Source of the DNA: an uncultured bacterium
Lineage (GTDB): Bacteria > Cyanobacteriota > Vampirovibrionia > Gastranaerophilales > Gastranaerophilaceae
Length of the DNA stretch: 58,832 bases
Assembly (NCBI GenBank): GCA_902783785.1
Contig: CACZSH010000008.1
Span: 1 to 58,832, forward strand
Direction of reading: 5' to 3'
Part shown: piece by piece, positions 18,128-27,096 of the stretch
How positions within the stretch are numbered: position 1 is the first letter of the stretch
Layout of the letters: every line of letters begins with the position of its first letter
The notes under the pieces: model-generated
What the model was told of the DNA's origin: nothing
The model's input: the letters and a program-made list of their open reading frames with translations, nothing else
Databases searched by the model: none
Made by a program: the position numbers and the translations under genes

Positions 18128-18691
18128 CTATTCTCCATTCAAAGACGATGCTTCTTCATTATCATTTGATGAAGTTGTATCGTCTTTCACTCCTTCATCT
18201 ATTTTTAGAACTCTCGCTAAGGCTTTTTTATCGCCTTTTATTTTAAAATATTCTTCAAATTTTGGTGTTGTTCTTAAATTATAAGAACGTCCGTTCTTAT
18301 CTTTTGTTTTTGAAATCATACCCATATCTACAAGTTCTTTTACGTGGTCATAAGCATTAGCTCCACGTAATTCTTTCAAGTATGATTGTCTGATAGGTTC
18401 TTTCAGCGCTATAACAGTTAATGTTTTTAGTACTGCAGGTTTCATTTCAGCAGGACAAAGTTTTTCAACTATATCCATATGTTCTTCTTTTACTTGTAAA
18501 ATATATCCATTTTCATCGTCTATTTCTAGAGCCCCATCACGTGATGCATAGTCAAATATTAGTTCAACTAAAGCTTCTTCTGCTTTTTCTGTTTCAATAC
18601 CTAATATCTCTGCAATTTCGTTTGCTTCTAAGGCTCTTGCCGTTGTAAACAATACGGCTTCTATTTTAGACTTCAGCTGCTCTTGTTCCAT
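18128..18691 (-). CDS. scpB: Segregation and condensation protein B
   Basis: Kleisin-partner (KITE) subunit of the Smc-ScpAB condensin. Two winged helices are visible: the opening KIEAVLFTTARALEANEIAEILG, shown here by its ends KIEAVLF and AEILG, and IALKEPIRQSYLKELRG followed by YNLRTTPKFEEYF in the second. An acidic Ser/Glu-rich tail ends it at 187 residues, near the family norm. The start overlaps scpA by 26 bases and follows AAAGGG two bases before the ATG. Last gene of smc-scpA-scpB. Confidence 0.93.
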   Translation of the reverse strand: MEQEQLKSKIEAVLFTTARALEANEIAEILGIETEKAEEALVELIFDYASRDGALEIDDENGYILQVKEEHMDIVEKLCPAEMKPAVLKTLTVIALKEPIRQSYLKELRGANAYDHVKELVDMGMISKTKDKNGRSYNLRTTPKFEEYFKIKGDKKALARVLKIDEGVKDDTTSSNDNEEASSLNGE

Positions 18692-19442
18692 TTCCCTTTA
18701 CCACATACAAATCTGAATAAAACTCTTCTTGTACCAATTCTATATCGCTGTCAACAGCCAAAAATAGCAATGCTAAATAAGCAACAACCTTGCTCATTCC
18801 TATGGATACAAGTTCATTTAATTCTATTTTATCTTTTTTATTAAATAATGTTTCTAATTTATTTTTTATATTATGAACAGAATCTTCTATAAAATTATCA
18901 TGTTCTAGGTTTATTAAATCTGCAGGTGTTATATTAGCATAAGAACGTACTCTTCTTTTTGCACGTTCGTGTGCATTTTTTAATGCCAATTTTTTATCTA
19001 ACATTTCGTAAAATTCAAGTTGTTTAATCAAGTCTTCCAAAGTAACGACTCTTTTTCTGTTTAATTTTACGCTTGTTCTTCTTTGCAATACCTCATCAAT
19101 TGATATAACATTTGTTGTGTTATAACTATGAAAATCATCTTCCATTGATATATCATCATTAATTTCTAAATCATTTGACTCTTCGGGAAGCCACTCTATG
19201 ATATCAAGTCCTTTAAGAATATTAGATTTTAATTTTAAAAGTATAGATGCAAATAAAAGTGTTCTTCCTGTAACCTTAAGGTTTTGAGATTTCGCCTCAA
19301 ATGTTTGCATTAAATATTTATCTGCAATATCTACAATATCAATATTCCATGGATTAATTTTTCCGGATTTTGCCATATCAACTAGCATTTCAATCCCATC
19401 TACATGGATATCCTGTTCTAATTGTAGTGCTTCTGCTGTCAT
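18666..19442 (-). CDS. scpA: Segregation and condensation protein A (kleisin)
   Basis: Kleisin that bridges the two Smc heads and binds ScpB. The N-terminal FDGPLDLLLxL-type region is altered here to HVDGIEMLVDMAKSGKINPWNIDIVDIADKYL, given by its ends HVDGIEMLVDM and VDIADKYL. A helical middle (GRTLLFASILLKLKSNILKG) and the C-terminal winged helix (VVAYLALLFLAVDSDIELVQ) follow. 258 residues is typical. SD AAGGA lies upstream of the ATG. Located 32 bases after smc. Confidence 0.93.
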   Translation of the reverse strand: MTAEALQLEQDIHVDGIEMLVDMAKSGKINPWNIDIVDIADKYLMQTFEAKSQNLKVTGRTLLFASILLKLKSNILKGLDIIEWLPEESNDLEINDDISMEDDFHSYNTTNVISIDEVLQRRTSVKLNRKRVVTLEDLIKQLEFYEMLDKKLALKNAHERAKRRVRSYANITPADLINLEHDNFIEDSVHNIKNKLETLFNKKDKIELNELVSIGMSKVVAYLALLFLAVDSDIELVQEEFYSDLYVVKGNGTRAAEV

Positions 19443-19474
19443 TTTTACTTATTCCTTTTCCTAATACGTTTTAA

Positions 19475-22400
19475 TTAATCTTTTAATTTAATTCCTGATA
19501 CTTTTGTTTTACCCTTTTCTTTTTGAGTAACACCTAATGTTCTATTAGCTGATTCTATCATAGGCGGACGATGACTAACTACTATAAATTGCGTATTTTC
19601 TGATTGTTTTTTCACTAATCCTGCCAATTTTTCTACATTTATATTATCTAAACTTGCATCAACTTCATCTAATGCATAAAATGGTGCAGGCAAATATCGT
19701 TGAATTGCAAATACAAATGATAGAGCCGTTAGCGTTTGTTCTCCACCTGACATACTTTCTAATCTTTGAACTTGTTTATCTCTAGGCTGAGCATCAATTG
19801 TTAAGCCTCCGTTTAACGGATCTTCAGGATTGCCTAGTACAAGTGTCCCTTCACCGTCTGAAAGTTCATGAAATACCTCTTTAAAATGAATATTTATTTC
19901 ATTGTATGCTTTTAAGAATGCTTCTTTTTTTAATTGTTCGTATCCTTGCATTCTGTCCAGAATTTGTAATCTTTCTGTTGTTAATGTTTCAATTTGAGTT
20001 TTTAATTCTTTTACTCTCTCTGATATTGCTTCGTATTGAACAATTGCTCTCATGTTTACATCGCCAAGCTCATCCATACGTTTTTGAAGTCTTTGAATTT
20101 TTGCATTAATTTCATCTATCGAAATTGTTACAGGTTCAAGTGTGTTTAAATTTACACCACTTTCTTCAAGTTCTCTTTTTGATGTTTCAAATTCTGGTTC
20201 AAGCTCACGTCTGCGTGCTTTAAAAGACTCTATTTGTTCAGCAAGTTTTTCTATTTCTGTTTCTGAAATTCTTCTTTTTTCTTTTATATCCAAAAGGTCT
20301 TTTTCTATTTGTGATTTTTCATTTAGTAGAGAATCTAAAACTTCAGAAATTTTGCTTATTTCATCTTCTAAAGTTTCAAGATTTTTATTTAAATCAACGA
20401 TTTCTTGATTGTAAGTTTCTTTATCTGTTTCAAAATTTTTAATATTTTTTTCTAAATTAGAAATTTCGTCATAACGAGATTGAATAACACTGTTATCAAA
20501 ATTATTTTGTCTTTGAATTTCATTGATGTTACTATTTACTGTATTAATTTTGTCATACAATCTTTTTATTTCATTTTCTATATCTTCTGTTTGAGCTTTT
20601 AAATTTTTTAATTCTTCGTCATTCATCAGATTTTCAAGTTCTGAAATTTTTGTTTGAATTTCAGTTATTTTATCCAATAATTCAAGATGTTTTTCTTCTT
20701 CTTTATCAAGGTTTTTTTCTAATTTTTCTATTTCAGATTTTGAATTATTTATAAAATCAAGTTTTTCCTGAAGAGTTTTATTATTACCTTCGTTATTTCT
20801 TAAAAGGTTTTGAAGCTCCATAGAAGTTTTATTGTATTCATTTAGAGAACTTGAATAAGTTTCTCTTGTTTTGTTAGCTTTTTCTTCAAGTTCAGTCTTT
20901 TTTGCCTCAAGTTTGTGCCAATTATCTTCCATTTCAGAATATTTCTTCATGTATTTTTCAATTTCTTCATCATCATTTTGGCTAAACTTCATTCTATTTT
21001 CTTTCAAAGAACCACCTGTAACAGAACCTGATTTTTCAAATAATTCTCCTGAAAGTGTTACCATTCTGTATTTACCGCTTAATTTATGGGCAGTTTCTTG
21101 ATTTTCAACAACAAGAGTATCTCCCACCGCATGATAAAAAGCATCTATGTATTGGTCATCAAAATCTATTAAATTGATTGCGTAATCTATAACACCTTTG
21201 TCTTTTGGTAAAGTTAATTTATCAGGAGCTTCTTTTATTCTGTTTAGAGGAATAAATGTTGCTCTGCCGGCATTAGAAGATTTTAGAAGTTCTATAGCTA
21301 CTGATGAAACATAGTAATCGTCAACGACGATATTTGCCATTCTTGCCCCAAATGCAACTTCTAAAGCTGTGGCATATTCTTTATCAACTTTACCAAGTTG
21401 TGATAATGGTGCATGAACCCCTTTTAAGTTCGCTCTCATAATTGTTTCAACGGCTCTGTTAGCATTTGATGCTTCATTAGCCGATTTTTGAGCTTTTAAC
21501 TCAGTTAATTTATTATATGCAGCCCTTACTTTGTATTGTGCATCAGTTATTTCGTCTTTTATATTATCTATTTCTTGGAGAGTATCTTTTTGAATTTTCT
21601 TTAACTCTTCAAGTTCTTTTCCTAATTCTTCATGTTGAACTTTTATTTTATCTTCATTTGCCGAAAAGTTTTCTTTAAATTCATTCAATTTTTGAATTTC
21701 ATTTTCTGCTTTTTCAAGTTCATTTTTTAATGTTCCTAATTTAGCTTCTTTAGGATATTTTTCTTGTAATAAATTATTTAATTTTTCTTGAAGATTAGAA
21801 AGTTCAAGTCTTAAAGATGCATGATTTTCCATAAACTTACTCGCCGTTTCATCTAGACCTGCTTTTTGTTCTAATATTTTCTTTAATTCATCTTTTTTAT
21901 CAAGAATATTATCTTCAAGAGATTTTATTTCTTCTTGTTGAAGTTCTATCTTTAACTTGTTATCTTCTATTTTTTTCTTTTGCTCTGCTATACCGTTTTT
22001 TTTGTTTTCTATTGATTTTTCACTATCCAAAATTTGTTTATCGGTATAATTTATAGCATTCTTTTTATTTTCAATACGTCCTTTTATTTCTTCTTTTTTT
22101 CCTATAAGTTCAAGACGTTTATCTTCACCTTTTTCTTTCAATTCAGCAGAAAGTTCTTCATATTTTGTACTAATCAATTTTAGTTTTTCATCTAAATCAA
22201 CTTTATTTGATTCTTCTTCTTTTTTCTTTTTACCGAATTCTAAAATATTTTCGTGAGCTTTTTCAAGATTTCTTTTAATATCAAAATACTTTACTGCGCT
22301 AATTTGGCTTTCATACGAAGATTTTTCTTCTTTTAATTTTTGGTATTTTTGTGCTACTTCTTTTTCTTCTTCCAACTGCTTAAGTAGTTCTTCTTTTTCA

Positions 22401-22972
22401 TTTAAAATCAATGTTGAAGCTTCAACACGTTGTTCAACTGTATCGAGCTCATTTTTTGCCTGATCTATTCTTCTATCAAAATCAGCAACTCCTGCAATTT
22501 CATCTATAAGTTTTCTTCTGTCAGTTGAATTACATTTTATGATACTTGTTACATCACCTTGCATAATAATGTTATAGCTATTTGATGTTAGATTGTACTT
22601 TTCTAAAATAGTATGTATTTCGGTTAATGTTGCAACTTTATCATTTAAGTAGTATGTACTTGTAAAAGTTCCGTTAGAAGCTTTTCTTATTCTTCTTGCA
22701 ACTGAAAAATCATCTTCTTCTCCTGTCTCAGAAAAATTCACTTTTACATAAGCTTCATTTCTTTTGTTAAAAGTCGAAATAAGATGAGAGACATTCTCTG
22801 CTCTAAGCGTACGAGTGCTAGACAGTCCTAATGCAAATAAGATACTGTCCAAAATATTACTTTTGCCTGAACCGTTTGGACCTGATACCGTTGTAAACCC
22901 TTTTAATAACGGTATATCCACTTTCGTCGCAAAAGACTTAAAATTGTCAATTTCAAGTTGTTTTACGTACAT
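19475..22972 (-). CDS. smc: Chromosome partition protein Smc
   Basis: Condensin ATPase that compacts and segregates the chromosome. From the ATG at 22972 the product is 1165 residues. It has Walker A GPNGSGKS at 31-38, two long coiled coils, a hinge (GVHAPLSQLGKV ... ALEVAFGARMANIVV ... SGSVTGGSLKE), the ABC signature LSGGEQTLTAL and Walker B YALDEVDASLDN. The longer reading from TTG 22984 is rejected because MYVKQLEIDNFKSF is the usual Smc N-terminus; the GGGTAGG just before it is the likely Shine-Dalgarno. Its own promoter is seen at 23033-23004. scpA and scpB follow, so one operon can make the whole complex. Confidence 0.96.
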   Translation of the reverse strand: MYVKQLEIDNFKSFATKVDIPLLKGFTTVSGPNGSGKSNILDSILFALGLSSTRTLRAENVSHLISTFNKRNEAYVKVNFSETGEEDDFSVARRIRKASNGTFTSTYYLNDKVATLTEIHTILEKYNLTSNSYNIIMQGDVTSIIKCNSTDRRKLIDEIAGVADFDRRIDQAKNELDTVEQRVEASTLILNEKEELLKQLEEEKEVAQKYQKLKEEKSSYESQISAVKYFDIKRNLEKAHENILEFGKKKKEEESNKVDLDEKLKLISTKYEELSAELKEKGEDKRLELIGKKEEIKGRIENKKNAINYTDKQILDSEKSIENKKNGIAEQKKKIEDNKLKIELQQEEIKSLEDNILDKKDELKKILEQKAGLDETASKFMENHASLRLELSNLQEKLNNLLQEKYPKEAKLGTLKNELEKAENEIQKLNEFKENFSANEDKIKVQHEELGKELEELKKIQKDTLQEIDNIKDEITDAQYKVRAAYNKLTELKAQKSANEASNANRAVETIMRANLKGVHAPLSQLGKVDKEYATALEVAFGARMANIVVDDYYVSSVAIELLKSSNAGRATFIPLNRIKEAPDKLTLPKDKGVIDYAINLIDFDDQYIDAFYHAVGDTLVVENQETAHKLSGKYRMVTLSGELFEKSGSVTGGSLKENRMKFSQNDDEEIEKYMKKYSEMEDNWHKLEAKKTELEEKANKTRETYSSSLNEYNKTSMELQNLLRNNEGNNKTLQEKLDFINNSKSEIEKLEKNLDKEEEKHLELLDKITEIQTKISELENLMNDEELKNLKAQTEDIENEIKRLYDKINTVNSNINEIQRQNNFDNSVIQSRYDEISNLEKNIKNFETDKETYNQEIVDLNKNLETLEDEISKISEVLDSLLNEKSQIEKDLLDIKEKRRISETEIEKLAEQIESFKARRRELEPEFETSKRELEESGVNLNTLEPVTISIDEINAKIQRLQKRMDELGDVNMRAIVQYEAISERVKELKTQIETLTTERLQILDRMQGYEQLKKEAFLKAYNEINIHFKEVFHELSDGEGTLVLGNPEDPLNGGLTIDAQPRDKQVQRLESMSGGEQTLTALSFVFAIQRYLPAPFYALDEVDASLDNINVEKLAGLVKKQSENTQFIVVSHRPPMIESANRTLGVTQKEKGKTKVSGIKLKD

Positions 22973-23003
22973 TTTCCTACCCAAAATCTATATAGACTTT
23001 TTT

Positions 23004-23033
23004 ATATTATCAGTCGAATTTTGTTCATGTCAA
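23004..23033 (-). promoter_or_regulatory. smc promoter
   Basis: On the minus strand: a perfect TTGACA at 23033-23028, an 18-base spacer and TAATAT at 23009-23004. The predicted leader before the ATG is about 25 bases and includes GGGTAGG. Confidence 0.7.
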
Positions 23034-23038
23034 ATTGC

Positions 23039-23458
23039 TTAATGTTTTTTCATAACTTTATCAAAGACTTCTTTAAAAGGAATTATTGGAATAAGTTGAT
23101 ATCCGCAATCTTCAGAAAGAGCTCCACCCATTTTAAACAATTCTTCTTGCGGGTATCTTCTACATATTCCAGGTCGTGTTTTATGAATTTTACATTTATG
23201 TGTTTCTTCGTCTAAATTTCGACATTTAAATACTAAACCTGTTTCATCTTTGTCTATTATATCCAAGTACGTATAAAATGGATGTAGTTTTTGTAATTTT
23301 TTAAATTCAGATTCTTCTTTTATTACGCCTCTTGCGTGTTTTACATATATTTTTTGGCAGCATTTTCCACAGCCCTTACAAGAACCTATTCTATAATATT
23401 TTCGGCGTAGAATTTTTGTATAAAAAAACTTTTTTATTTCTTTTAAAAAGTTTTTCAA
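23039..23458 (-). CDS. YkgJ-type cysteine-cluster protein
   Basis: The 139-residue product has the C-x2-C-x2-C-C cluster (CKGCGKCC), a second cysteine in FKCRNLD, and C-x-I-x-x-x-R-P-x-x-C-R-x-Y-P (CKIHKTRPGICRRYP). This is the YkgJ/CxxCxxCC family, thought to bind zinc or an Fe-S cluster; its reaction is not known. The C-terminal part includes a further Cys in SEDCGYQ. It is 3 bases after the TPR gene, and the smc promoter lies just behind its stop codon. Confidence 0.85.
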   Translation of the reverse strand: MKNFLKEIKKFFYTKILRRKYYRIGSCKGCGKCCQKIYVKHARGVIKEESEFKKLQKLHPFYTYLDIIDKDETGLVFKCRNLDEETHKCKIHKTRPGICRRYPQEELFKMGGALSEDCGYQLIPIIPFKEVFDKVMKKH

Positions 23459-23461
23459 TAT

Positions 23462-24679
23462 TTATCCGGCCTTTCTTACACACATAGTATATTTTGCTTT
23501 TAGATGAGAATATTGTACAGAATTTTCATCACAAAGTTTTAATGTTTGTTCATAAATTAACGATGCTTCTGCATATCTTTCTTCTGCTATGAGTTTAACA
23601 GCTTGTTTCGCAAGTTCTTCTATAACTTTTTCTTCTGGATTTAGATAATAATTTATTTTTTGAATAATTGGAAGATAAATGTGTTTGTCATCTGGTTTTA
23701 GCATTATATAGTTTTTGTATTCTACCCTTGCATGGTAAAAATCATTATCGTGATATAAATTGGAAGCATTTTCTAAATGCTTTTCTACTAAGTATGGATT
23801 ATTATTTATATGATTTTTTAATTGGTGTAATCTGTTTGTTACTTTTGTTAGTTCTACATTGTTATCTACTATGTAATCACTGTATCTCGCATAAAAGCAA
23901 TATGCATAATCGAATTGACGGGAACAATCATAAGATATTGCAAGATTTAACATTGTTTTTGGGTATGAATCGTCTATAAAATATGATTTTAACCAATACT
24001 TTATTGCTTGTTCATAGTTATGATCCATAAAAAACAATGAACCTATATTAAAATTAGTTTTACTATAATTAGGATAGCTTGCAAGAGCTTTTATATAGCA
24101 GTCCAGAGCTGCTTTTAAATTAGATATTTGTTGAAATTTTGCTCCTTCTTTCAAATATTCATTTGCTGTTTCTTTATATCCAATTATTTTATTTTCTATA
24201 AAATAATATTCTTCATTTTTATTTTCTTCGTATCTTAGGTATCTTTCATAGTAGCGAATGGCTTCACTGCGCATTTTTGCATCGGTGTATGCTACTGCTA
24301 TATTTAAGTTTACCTTTGCATCATTAGGTTCTATTGTTAATGCTGTTAACCAGTTCTCTATAGCTTGTGAAATATTTCCTGTTTTGTAGTATAGATTTCC
24401 TATATTACTGTATGCATATTTATTTACATTATCTAATTCAATTACTTTTTTCCAATATTCAAGTGCATATTTATTTTTGCCTAATTTGTAATAACAGTTT
24501 CCTAATTCTAAATATAATGATGGACTTGTATAATAGTTAGACAAATCTTGATACATTTTTAGGGCAATACTATATTCCCCCTTTTTATACATAGCCAAAG
24601 CAGCGTTTAGAGCATCTTTGTGAGTATTACTATTATCTGCACTATAAAAATTTGGATTATTTGCTACATTTTCTATCAT
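23462..24679 (-). CDS. TPR-repeat protein
   Basis: 405 residues made almost entirely of TPR units, e.g. YSIALKMYQDLSNYY, ALEYWKKVIELD, YSNIGNLYYKTGNISQAIENW and NIGSLFFMDHNYEQAIKYW. There is no signal peptide, so it is probably a cytosolic scaffold. It follows the small orphan gene by 15 bases and precedes the YkgJ-type gene by 3. Function unknown. Confidence 0.82.
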   Translation of the reverse strand: MIENVANNPNFYSADNSNTHKDALNAALAMYKKGEYSIALKMYQDLSNYYTSPSLYLELGNCYYKLGKNKYALEYWKKVIELDNVNKYAYSNIGNLYYKTGNISQAIENWLTALTIEPNDAKVNLNIAVAYTDAKMRSEAIRYYERYLRYEENKNEEYYFIENKIIGYKETANEYLKEGAKFQQISNLKAALDCYIKALASYPNYSKTNFNIGSLFFMDHNYEQAIKYWLKSYFIDDSYPKTMLNLAISYDCSRQFDYAYCFYARYSDYIVDNNVELTKVTNRLHQLKNHINNNPYLVEKHLENASNLYHDNDFYHARVEYKNYIMLKPDDKHIYLPIIQKINYYLNPEEKVIEELAKQAVKLIAEERYAEASLIYEQTLKLCDENSVQYSHLKAKYTMCVRKAG

Positions 24680-24694
24680 AAAATAGTTTTACCA

Positions 24695-25054
24695 CTAACT
24701 AAAATTTATGTCTAAATCTTTTAATAATTTTTTATTATTAATTAATTTATCTGTATTAAATCTTTCAAAAGGATCTTTTACTCCATTTGCAAAGAGTTCT
24801 GACATTCTTTCTTCATTTGGTGCCAGTTGCATTACCATATTTGTAAAATTTTTAATATCTAATTCTCTTTGGTATAGATAAAATGCTTCTTTTGAAATAG
24901 ATGTTTCGTCTACTAAATAATTTTTATTTGATTCATAAGGGTTTGTATTGCTGCCTGATATCGGATTTGTAGCACCTAATGCTTCTGCTTGTTCAGATAA
25001 TTGTGAACCTAGTAAATTATTTATATTATTATCATTGTTAATTCCGTGTATCAT
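24695..25054 (-). CDS. Small orphan protein (start revised)
   Basis: I do not recognise this 119-residue protein. The ATG at 25054 is preferred over an upstream TTG at 25069 because the TTG region reads TTGGAGATTAGG, which supplies a GGAG Shine-Dalgarno 8 bases before the ATG. The N-terminus is Asn-rich (NNDNNINNLLG), then comes helical sequence (AFYLYQRELDIKNFTNMVMQL). No signal or membrane span. It leads the TPR and YkgJ-type genes. Confidence 0.55.
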   Translation of the reverse strand: MIHGINNDNNINNLLGSQLSEQAEALGATNPISGSNTNPYESNKNYLVDETSISKEAFYLYQRELDIKNFTNMVMQLAPNEERMSELFANGVKDPFERFNTDKLINNKKLLKDLDINFS

Positions 25055-25219
25055 TGCCCTAATCTCCAATCACATCTTTATTATGCACTATATCAAAATT
25101 CATGTTATCAACTGTTTAGAGGATATCTTACATGATTTTTATTATTTTTGTTTTGATTTGATTATTTTTTATATTTTTTATACTATTAAGTCGTAAATTA
25201 AAAGAAAGAAGGCGTGTGC

Positions 25220-26485
25220 ATGTTAGATATTAAATTAATTAGAGAAAATCCTGAAAAAATTAATGAATTGTTAAAAAGACGTAATCCAGATTTATCAATA
25301 AACGAAGTTATTGCGGTTGATGAAGAAAGAAGATTAATACAAGCTCAAGCTGACGAATTAAGAGCAAAACGTAAAAATGAATCTCAAAAAATCGGTTTAA
25401 TGAAAAAAAATGGTGAAAATACTGATGCTATTCAAGAAGAAGTTAGAGTTTTAGGTGATGAAATAAAACAACTTGAAGAAAAGCAAAACGGATTGGATGA
25501 AAAACAAAGAACTTTATTATTGAATATTCCGAATATTCCAGATGAAACAACTCCTATTGGGGCCTCAGATGCAGATAATGTTGAAGTTTCTAAATGGGGA
25601 GAACCAACAAAATTTGATTTTGAATTTAAAGCTCATTGGGATTTATGCGAAGAAAAAAATCTTGTTGATTTTGAAAGAGGTGTTAAATTATCTCAATCAA
25701 GATTCACTCTTTATAGAGGAAAAGGTGCAAGACTTGAAAGAGCAGTTATCAATTTCTTCTTAAATGAACATACGGAAAGACAAGGCTATGAAGAAATTTT
25801 ACCGCCATTTATGGCAAATGCTGCAACCATGACAGGTACAGGTCAACTTCCTAAATTTAAAGAAGATATGTATAAGTGCGTTGATGAAGATTTATATTTA
25901 ATCCCGACTGCAGAAGTACCTGTTACAAATATTTATTCAGGTGAAATTTTGTCGGAAGACGATTTACCTAAATATATGACAGCATACACTCCATGTTTTA
26001 GACGTGAAGCAGGTTCAGCAGGTAAAGACACAAGAGGTTTAATAAGAGTTCACCAATTTAATAAAGTTGAACTTGTTAAGTTATGTACTCCTGAATCATC
26101 ACCTGAAGAACATGCAAAACTTACAAGAGATGCGGAAGAAATGCTTGAACTATTAGGTTTACCTTATAGAAAAGTTGCTTTATCAACAGGTGATATTGGA
26201 TTTTCTGCAAATAAATGCTGGGATTTAGAAGTTTGGATGCCATCTTATAACGCTTATAAAGAAATTTCAAGTTGCTCTAATTTTGGTGATTACCAAGCAA
26301 GAAGAGCAAATATCAGATATAAAGAAAAATCTACAGGAAAAACAAGATTTGTTCATACAATAAACGGTTCAGGTCTTGCTGTCGGCAGAACAGTTGCAGC
26401 TATAATTGAAAATTTCCAACAAGCAGACGGAACAATTATCATTCCTGAAGTTTTAAGACAATATACAGGCTTTGATAAAATTTAG
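25220..26485 (+). CDS. serS: Seryl-tRNA synthetase
   Basis: Class II synthetase charging tRNA(Ser). It has the N-terminal tRNA-binding coiled coil (about 25-110), motif 1 around [23 protein letters not shown] (its ends EEILPP and LPKF), motif 2 [22 protein letters not shown] (ends CFRREAG and RVHQF) and motif 3 near [21 protein letters not shown] start it at ATG 25220 ([12 protein letters not shown], 421 residues) rather than at the GTG 6 bases upstream; GAAGG lies before it. A perfect rho-independent terminator follows. Confidence 0.96.
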   Translation: MLDIKLIRENPEKINELLKRRNPDLSINEVIAVDEERRLIQAQADELRAKRKNESQKIGLMKKNGENTDAIQEEVRVLGDEIKQLEEKQNGLDEKQRTLLLNIPNIPDETTPIGASDADNVEVSKWGEPTKFDFEFKAHWDLCEEKNLVDFERGVKLSQSRFTLYRGKGARLERAVINFFLNEHTERQGYEEILPPFMANAATMTGTGQLPKFKEDMYKCVDEDLYLIPTAEVPVTNIYSGEILSEDDLPKYMTAYTPCFRREAGSAGKDTRGLIRVHQFNKVELVKLCTPESSPEEHAKLTRDAEEMLELLGLPYRKVALSTGDIGFSANKCWDLEVWMPSYNAYKEISSCSNFGDYQARRANIRYKEKSTGKTRFVHTINGSGLAVGRTVAAIIENFQQADGTIIIPEVLRQYTGFDKI

Positions 26486-26509
26486 TTATTTTTAACTTTA
26501 TCTATACTT

Positions 26510-26540
26510 AAAAAAGGACAGTTTTAATCTGTCCTTTTTT
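26510..26540 (+). terminator. Rho-independent terminator of serS
   Basis: A perfect 11-bp stem, AAAAAAGGACA at 26510-26520 pairing with TGTCCTTTTTT at 26530-26540, with a 9-base loop. The 3' arm doubles as the T-tract. A TATAAT follows only 3 bases later. Confidence 0.88.
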
Positions 26541-26543
26541 GTT

Positions 26544-26558
26544 TATAATTGTATTATG
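26544..26558 (+). promoter_or_regulatory. -10 box with leaderless start
   Basis: TATAAT at 26544-26549, then 6 bases, then the ATG at 26556. There is no Shine-Dalgarno and no clear -35; the -35 position falls inside the serS terminator loop. Confidence 0.55.
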
Positions 26559-27014
26559 AGTATTATCATTTCTAAAAATCTTGAAAATAAGCTTTCACCT
26601 ACATTATCGGATTATTTTATTTCATTCTTTCTTATGATGTATGGATTATTTTTTATCATATGGTTTTGTCAGGATAATGTAGCCGATAAATATTATTTGA
26701 CTATCTTCAATATAATTATTTTTGGTATATTTCCTCTAATTGTTGCACTTCCGGTATTATTCACAAAAAAAAGTTATATCAATTATGAACAAAAGTATAT
26801 TCGTATTGATTCAAGAATTATCCCATTTTCTGATATATCAACTTTTAGTTATAAGAACGCATTTACTACTTTAAAAAATCCACTTGCATCAATTTTTGTA
26901 TTAAATTTAGTTACAGGTGAACAAATCAAATTTAGCTGTTATTTTAAAGGCTCTAACTTTAGAGTTTGTGATATGCTAAAAAAAGCTGAATTAATTCATA
27001 GCAATTGTCTTTAA
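26556..27014 (+). CDS. Small inner-membrane protein
   Basis: 152 residues with two membrane spans (about 22-40 and 50-69) followed by a strand-rich cytosolic part (YIRIDSRIIPFSDISTFSYKN, ends YIRID and SYKN; then IFVLNLVTGEQIKFSCYFKG). The plan of two spans plus a PH-like beta domain is seen in several bacterial families, but I cannot name one. It is bracketed by serS and the helicase gene, the latter having its own Shine-Dalgarno. Confidence 0.6.
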   Translation: MSIIISKNLENKLSPTLSDYFISFFLMMYGLFFIIWFCQDNVADKYYLTIFNIIIFGIFPLIVALPVLFTKKSYINYEQKYIRIDSRIIPFSDISTFSYKNAFTTLKNPLASIFVLNLVTGEQIKFSCYFKGSNFRVCDMLKKAELIHSNCL

Positions 27015-27096
27015 CTTTTGAATTGTAAAAAATAATTTATATTCTGACTCCAATTAAATATTTTGTTATTCTTGTATTGGTAGGAGAAAAAGTTAT

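Noticed and set aside
22973-22984. TTG start at 22984 for smc
   Set aside because: It adds four residues not found in Smc; the same bases supply the Shine-Dalgarno.
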